From: JBGPBY01 sp041481485
GTDB taxonomy: Bacteria; Acidobacteriota; Terriglobia; 20CM-2-55-15
DNA length: 18,855 nt
Direction of reading: 5' to 3'
Assembly: GCA_041481485.1 (NCBI GenBank)
Contig: JBGPBY010000080.1
Coordinates: forward strand, 1 to 18,855
Positions 15,101 to 18,855 of this stretch are shown here, piece by piece (positions within the stretch are counted from its first letter, which is position 1; every line of letters starts with the position of its first letter). The notes beneath the pieces are model-generated. The model was given only the letters and a program-made list of their open reading frames with translations. It was not told where the DNA came from and ran no database searches. The translations under genes were made by a program, and so were the position numbers.

Positions 15101-18100
15101 GCACCGGTCGTGTCATGAACCAGAAGCAGCGCCTGGCTGCTTGCGCCAGGATCGGCATGTGCGAATGCGGTAACTTGATAGAGAGTTCCCGGAGTCAAGC
15201 CGGGAACATCCAGGAAAACGCCACCGGAGCTGCTGCCGTTTTCAGCCAGACTGGCCTGCCCGGTTCTGGAAACATTCTTGGAAATCGAAACATTCACGCC
15301 CCCGAATTGGGGCCATGGTGTCGCCTGGGAATTTTCAAATCCGCTGAGATCCACGACGGAAACGTCATCCCAGAAAATCGTACCCGCTCCGCCGCTGGAA
15401 AGGAGGCTGATGCGCATCTTTCCGGTGGCAGTCGCCGTGAACGTCGTCGTAAAAGGATCCCATCCACTGCTGGGCACGCGCCATCCATCAACGACTCCGT
15501 TGGCTCCGGTGGTATCGTGCAGCTCGAGCCTCGCCTGATTGGCAGTTCCAGGATTCGCATGTGCAAAGGCCATCACCTGATAGAGCGCGCCCGGGGTTAA
15601 ACCAATAAAATCCTGATACAACCCACCCGATCCACCAGACTCGGCAAGACTGAAATTTCCTGTTCGCGAGACAGCGCCTGAGAGTGAAACATTTGCCGTA
15701 CCGGATGCGGACCACGGCGCGAGACTGCCATTTTCAAATCCACCCGACACGACTATGGTGCCCGGAACAACATTCAATTGATCGGAATACGCTTCAAGTT
15801 CGGTAATACGGCTCAAGGGGCCGAGAGCTCCAACTACCAGAACTCGAATCTTGGTGGTTGTGATATTCGAGAAGGCAAGTTTTCGCCAAACCAGGCGGTT
15901 TCCATCAATGTTTCCTCCTGGCACACGCACCCAGATCTGACCATCCCAGTACTGAACTTCGAAGCTCGTGATGCCACTGAGCGTAAAAGTCATATCCGGC
16001 GTGGGCTCGGCGGGATTGACCGCGTTGTCCTGCGAGGTGAAAACGTCGATTTCATTGATAGTTTGAGGGCCGAGGAACTCGACCTGCAACCAGTCTGGAT
16101 ATACTCCCTCGGTCCCATCGGCCCAGCCGCCGCCATTACCCCAGTTCAGACCTCTTCGATCGCCATTGATTGCCCCAAATGGCGCAAACCCCTCGTGGCG
16201 TGTCGATGACGCCGTTGCAATGGCGCCATAAATCGCAGCGGCGATATTGTAAGTATTGCCAGTCGTAAAGCTCCACCAGGCTCCGCCATCGGCATCAACT
16301 ACGCCAGCTCCGTTCCGTGCGCGGACCTGCCAGTAGTAGGTGGTTTGCGAATTCAATCCGCTGACGACGGCAGCGGTCGCGGCTCCAGCACTCAGCCAGC
16401 TCGTGTCGCATGCGCTATTCGGAGTGGTGTCTACGCAAAACTCATAACTGGTCGCACCGGCGCTGGAGCTCCAACTAAGCGTCGGAACATGAGCCTGTCC
16501 GGCCGAGCCGTTGGAGGGAGAGCTCTTTGCAATTGGTCCCGGAATAGAGACGACGTCCGAATACGCTTCCACCTCGGTAATGCGGCTAAACGAAGCGAGG
16601 CCGTCGGTAACAAATATCCGAATCTTTGTCGTCGTGACCGTTCCAAAGAAGATCTGGCGCCAGACGAGATTGTTACCGGTGATACTGCCTCCGGGAACAA
16701 CAACCCATGAAGCACCGTCCCAATATTGAACCTGGAACGACGTGACGCCATACAGGGTAAATGTCGTTGCAGGCGTTGGTTCGATCGGAGTGGTGAAATT
16801 ATCCTGCAGCGTGAACACATTGACTTCGTCGATTGTCTGGGGACCGGGGAAGTCCACTTCGAGCCAGTCGGGGAATGAATTGCCGCTTCCGTCATTCCAG
16901 CCTCCGCCATTTCCCCAGTTCAATCCTTTGCGATCCCCATTGATGGTTCCGGCGGGCGCATATCCGGTTTCGAGAGTCGATGAAGCAATTGCCGTCGAGC
17001 CGTTCGCAGCAGCCGCCACGTTCACATGGATCGTTGAGACGGTGAAACTCCACCATGCGCCGCCATCGGCGTCGGTCAAACCGGCGCCATTGCGTGCGCG
17101 GACCTGCCAAAAATATGTGACCCCGGGAGTCAGCGAAATCAACGGTATGCTGGTGCTTGAAGTGCTGACCCAATTGATATCACAAGTATTGTTGTTGACC
17201 GTATCGATGCAAATTTCATAGCTCGTCGCACCCGTGCTTGCAGTCCAGAAAAGGGACGGGTATCGCGCCTGTCCTCCTGCGGAGTTGGTGGGACTGCTCT
17301 TTGAAAGGTTGCCCGGCTGGATATCCACATCCGAGTACGCTTCGACTTCTGTGATTCGGCTATAGCCCGCGAGCGCTCCAGTGACATTGATGCGGATCTT
17401 ATCCGTCGTGATGTTTGCAAAGCCGATTTGACGCCAAACCAGGTTGTTTCCGGTGATGGTTCCTCCCGGAATAGCGGCCCAGGCCGATCCATTCCAGTAC
17501 TGCGCCTGGAATGCAGTGATGCCGTACTGGGAAAACTGCAGATCCATCGTTGGCTCGCCGGGATTGTTGAGGTTGTCCTGCAGCGTGAAGACATCGATTT
17601 CATCGATCGTCTGTGGACCGGCGAAATCCACCTGCAACCAATCCGGGAAGAACTGCTCGGAAGCATCGTTCCAGCCTCCCCCGTTCCCCCAGTTCAGGCC
17701 TTTGCGGTCGCCGTTGATGGTGCCGGAAGGTGCGAATCCGGCGCCGAGAGTCGTTGATGCCGATGCAGTGGCGCCGTTAAGGGCAGCGGCCACATTCAAA
17801 TGAGTGAACCCCGTGGAGAAAGTCCACCACGCGTTATTGTCGGCCTGCTCTACACCAGCACCGTTACGCGCACGTACCTGCCAGTAATAGGTAGTTCCGG
17901 GACTCAATCCGCTCAGCAGAACACTGGTATTCGCAGTACCCTGCCAGGTCGTGTCGCAGGAATTGTTGTTGATCGTGTCGAGACAGTATTCATACGTGGT
18001 GGACGCGGTGCTAACGGTCCAGTTCAGCATGGTAAAGCGGGCTTGTTTGGTGGCATTGTTCGCCGGACTGGTTTTTGAAAAAGCCCCCGGGAAAATATCC

Positions 18101-18855
18101 ACATCCGAGTACGCTTCTATTTCTGTGATTCGGCTGAATCCGTTGAGTCCGGCAGTAACAAAGACGCGAATCTTTGTCGTTGTGATGTTTCCGAACCCAA
18201 TTTGACGCCAAATCAGATTATTGCCGGTGATATTGCCGCCAGGAATGTTGACCCAGTTCTGGCCATCCCAATACTGGACCTGGAATGCCGTGATCCCGTA
18301 CTGGCTAAATGTCGTCGACATCGTGGGCTCGACCGGATTGGCAAAGTTATCCTGCAAAGTAAAGACATCGATGTCATCGATCGTTTGCGCACCGTTGAAG
18401 TCCACTTCAAGCCAGTCTGGGAATGAACTTCCGCTGGCGTCGTTCCATCCTCCCCCGCTGCCCCAATTCAAACCTTTGCGGTCGCCATTGATGGTTCCGG
18501 CTGGAGAATACCCGGCATCGAGAACCGATGACGCGATGGCGGTACCACCGTTGATCGCCGCTGCTACATTCAAATGAGTAAACGCTGTTGAAAAAGTCCA
18601 CCAGGCGCCGTTGTCGGCCTCGACGACGCCAATGCCATTACGTGCGCGAACTTGCCAGTAATAAGTGGTTCCCGAGGTCAACCCGGTCAGCAAAATATTG
18701 ACGCCGGAGAGGCTCTGCCAATTAATGTCACAGGTATTGTTGTTGACCGTGTCGATGCAAAATTCATAACTGGTAGCGCCTCGGCTGGCAGTCCAACTGA
18801 GCGAGGTAAAACGAGCCTGACCTGTCAGGTTATTGCCGGGACCGGTCTTGGTCAG
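12133..18855 (-). CDS. Giant repeat surface protein, 5' end outside the window: (Fn3-F5/8C)x4 then CBM-like x9
   Basis: At least 2240 residues are encoded; the frame is open to the right edge, so the start, any signal peptide and any further modules are missing. The visible N-terminal part alternates fibronectin-III-like modules (ending YYWQVRARN...WWTFST) with discoidin-like F5/8C modules (INGDRKGLNWG, DWLEVDF, ITEVEAYS). There are four of each, the first Fn3 cut by the edge. The C-terminal part is nine modules of about 134 residues, running from GFEN through GLTPG and YQVTAFAHADPG to WDDVHVVD, resembling CBM_4_9-type jelly rolls. No catalytic domain, membrane span, autotransporter barrel, LPXTG or PEP-CTERM signal is visible; the protein ends directly after the last module. 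This composition suggests extracellular glycan binding, as an adhesin or surface filament, with an unknown secretion route. A role tied to the neighbouring glycan genes is an inference from location. Confidence 0.9.
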   Translation of the reverse strand: MTKTGPGNNLTGQARFTSLSWTASRGATSYEFCIDTVNNNTCDINWQSLSGVNILLTGLTSGTTYYWQVRARNGIGVVEADNGAWWTFSTAFTHLNVAAAINGGTAIASSVLDAGYSPAGTINGDRKGLNWGSGGGWNDASGSSFPDWLEVDFNGAQTIDDIDVFTLQDNFANPVEPTMSTTFSQYGITAFQVQYWDGQNWVNIPGGNITGNNLIWRQIGFGNITTTKIRVFVTAGLNGFSRITEIEAYSDVDIFPGAFSKTSPANNATKQARFTMLNWTVSTASTTYEYCLDTINNNSCDTTWQGTANTSVLLSGLSPGTTYYWQVRARNGAGVEQADNNAWWTFSTGFTHLNVAAALNGATASASTTLGAGFAPSGTINGDRKGLNWGNGGGWNDASEQFFPDWLQVDFAGPQTIDEIDVFTLQDNLNNPGEPTMDLQFSQYGITAFQAQYWNGSAWAAIPGGTITGNNLVWRQIGFANITTDKIRINVTGALAGYSRITEVEAYSDVDIQPGNLSKSSPTNSAGGQARYPSLFWTASTGATSYEICIDTVNNNTCDINWVSTSSTSIPLISLTPGVTYFWQVRARNGAGLTDADGGAWWSFTVSTIHVNVAAAANGSTAIASSTLETGYAPAGTINGDRKGLNWGNGGGWNDGSGNSFPDWLEVDFPGPQTIDEVNVFTLQDNFTTPIEPTPATTFTLYGVTSFQVQYWDGASWVVVPGGSITGNNLVWRQIFFGTVTTTKIRIFVTDGLASFSRITEVEAYSDVVSIPGPIAKSSPSNGSAGQAHVPTLSWSSSAGATSYEFCVDTTPNSACDTSWLSAGAATAAVVSGLNSQTTYYWQVRARNGAGVVDADGGAWWSFTTGNTYNIAAAIYGAIATASSTRHEGFAPFGAINGDRRGLNWGNGGGWADGTEGVYPDWLQVEFLGPQTINEIDVFTSQDNAVNPAEPTPDMTFTLSGITSFEVQYWDGQIWVRVPGGNIDGNRLVWRKLAFSNITTTKIRVLVVGALGPLSRITELEAYSDQLNVVPGTIVVSGGFENGSLAPWSASGTANVSLSGAVSRTGNFSLAESGGSGGLYQDFIGLTPGALYQVMAFAHANPGTANQARLELHDTTGANGVVDGWRVPSSGWDPFTTTFTATATGKMRISLLSSGGAGTIFWDDVSVVDLSGFENSQATPWPQFGGVNVSISKNVSRTGQASLAENGSSSGGVFLDVPGLTPGTLYQVTAFAHADPGASSQALLLVHDTTGAGSVVDGFRTPSGVWEPFTVTFMASSTGKMRILLFSSGGTGSIYWDDIQIVDASGFENAATPPWPQFGGVSASIANSGGRTGSASLAETGISFGGVFQELVGLTPGALYQVTAYARADLGASSQAILLVNDGTGANSVSDGGRSPGTGWNLFSVTFVATASGHMRIHLISSGGTGTLYWDDVHVVDASGFENGVITPWSQLGGVSVTPSNAGARSGITSLAQTGGNSGGLYQEISGLTPGELYQVTAFAYADPGTANRAMIQVHDTTGVGTVTDGWRTPSTPWEPFTVTFMATANGRMGISLLSSGAAGSIFWDDLRVNDVSGFENVSAPPWPQFGGVTNSISKAVARTGLASLAQNGGSAGGVFLDLPGLTPGSIYQITAFAHSDPGATSQALLLVHDTTGAASVVDGFRTPGSGWSAFTVMFMATSTGRMRILLFSSGGSGAIYWDDVHIVDASGFENATTSPWPQFGGVNVSITNTGGRTGSSSLAETGSTFGGVFQDFSGLIPGALYQVVAFAHAEPGTTSQAMLLVHDATGVGSINDGFRTPGGGWDPFTVTFVATASGQMRIHLISSGGNGAIFWDDIHVVDASSFENGILPPWSAFSGVTATPSNNGARSGTTSLAQTGGNSGGIFQEISGLIPGELYQVTAFAYADPGTANQALILVHDTTGGGAVSDGWRTPGTWDPFTVTFMATSTGRMRIHLFSSGASGTIFWDDVRVVDVSGFENVSSPPWPQFGGVSNSISKTVARTGLASLEQHGTSPGGVFLDLPGLTPGAIYQIIGFAHSDPGATNRALLLVHDTNGANIVVDGWRTPGSGWSAFSVTFAATATGRMRILLFSEGGTGSIYWDDVHIVDAGGFENITTPPWPQFGGVSLSIANGVAHSGSSSLAETGNSSGGAFQDFTGLTPGVTYQVKAFAHSDPGGSSQAMLLVHDTTGANSVADGFRIPAGNGWDVFSVQFVATATGSIRIHLISSGGTGKIYWDDINLK
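12136..15741 (-). repeat. Nine 402-base (about 134-residue) CBM-like modules
   Basis: In protein order the modules are 15343-15741, 14941-15342, 14539-14940, 14137-14538, 13735-14136, 13333-13734, 12934-13332, 12532-12933 and 12136-12531. Six of the nine are exactly 402 bases, one is extended only by the DASGFEN-type linker pattern shared with the next, and the shorter ones are 399 or 396 bases. Each starts at GFEN (SFEN in module 7), has a central GLTPG turn, and ends in a WDD motif. Modules 1, 4 and 7 resemble one another most, as do 2, 5, 8 and 3, 6, 9. Confidence 0.9.
15742..18855 (-). repeat. Four 774-base (258-residue) Fn3 + F5/8C units
   Basis: The F5/8C modules lie at about 18106-18576, 17332-17802, 16558-17028 and 15784-16254. 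The GLNWG segment recurs at intervals of exactly 774 bases in all four copies, so no net insertion or deletion has occurred. The Fn3-like modules between them each hold a cysteine pair in the frame Y-E-x-C-x-D-T...C-D-x-x-W, a likely disulfide if secreted. Bases between copies differ at many codon positions, so these are old duplications rather than recent copies. Confidence 0.9.

Noticed and set aside
18691..18693. A TTG at 18693 as the true start of the giant repeat protein
   Set aside because: The frame stays open for 54 more codons to the window edge, and these encode the first half of an Fn3-like module matching the other copies.
12136..18855. The tandem repeats as a CRISPR array or satellite DNA
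   Set aside because: Periods of 402 and 774 bases keep one reading frame open and encode folded modules with diverged codons.

Overview
The window most likely comes from a Gram-negative soil- or sediment-type bacterium. Acidobacteriota is my best guess, at moderate to low confidence. The Gram-negative reading rests on a Kdo-pathway arabinose-5-phosphate isomerase (kdsD) and a Wzm/Wzt-type polysaccharide ABC exporter. The phylum guess rests on recall: an exported LolA-like protein and an exported DUF3108 protein here resemble families common in acidobacterial genomes. The first ~60 bases are abnormal homopolymer runs that look like a poor sequence end. The right edge cuts through a giant gene.

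Layout. (1) Positions 127-2045, minus strand: kdsD followed by an exported LolA/LolB-like protein, probably one transcript, with a good promoter candidate and a terminator-like hairpin in the kdsD leader. (2) 2289-4805, plus strand: ATPase (Wzt-like), permease (Wzm-like), then an exported DUF3108 protein. (3) 4863-5894, minus strand: a radical SAM protein with a SPASM-like C-terminal cysteine set. (4) 6243-10973, plus strand: a 1576-residue multidomain glycan enzyme. Its order is methyltransferase, 14-residue-repeat coiled coil, second methyltransferase, second coiled coil of the same repeat, four 38-residue repeats, GT2 glycosyltransferase, and the first part only of a GT4-like glycosyltransferase. 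(5) 10970-11968, minus strand: a small GT2-type glycosyltransferase whose stop codon overlaps that of the giant enzyme. (6) 12133 to the right edge, minus strand: at least 2240 residues of a surface-type protein. It has four units of fibronectin-III plus F5/8C (discoidin), each exactly 258 residues, then nine CBM-like modules of about 134 residues arranged as three copies of a three-module block.

How it may fit together (inference): the giant enzyme and the GT2 protein would build and methylate a glycan in the cytoplasm, and the ABC pair would export it. kdsD supplies a Kdo precursor to the cell envelope. The repeat protein looks like a glycan-binding adhesin or a surface filament. The most unusual parts are the methyltransferase/coiled-coil/glycosyltransferase fusion, which invites comparison with WbdD-type chain-length rulers, its abrupt C-terminal truncation, and the nested repeat hierarchy of the surface protein. 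No RNA genes, CRISPR arrays, insertion sequences or phage genes were seen.
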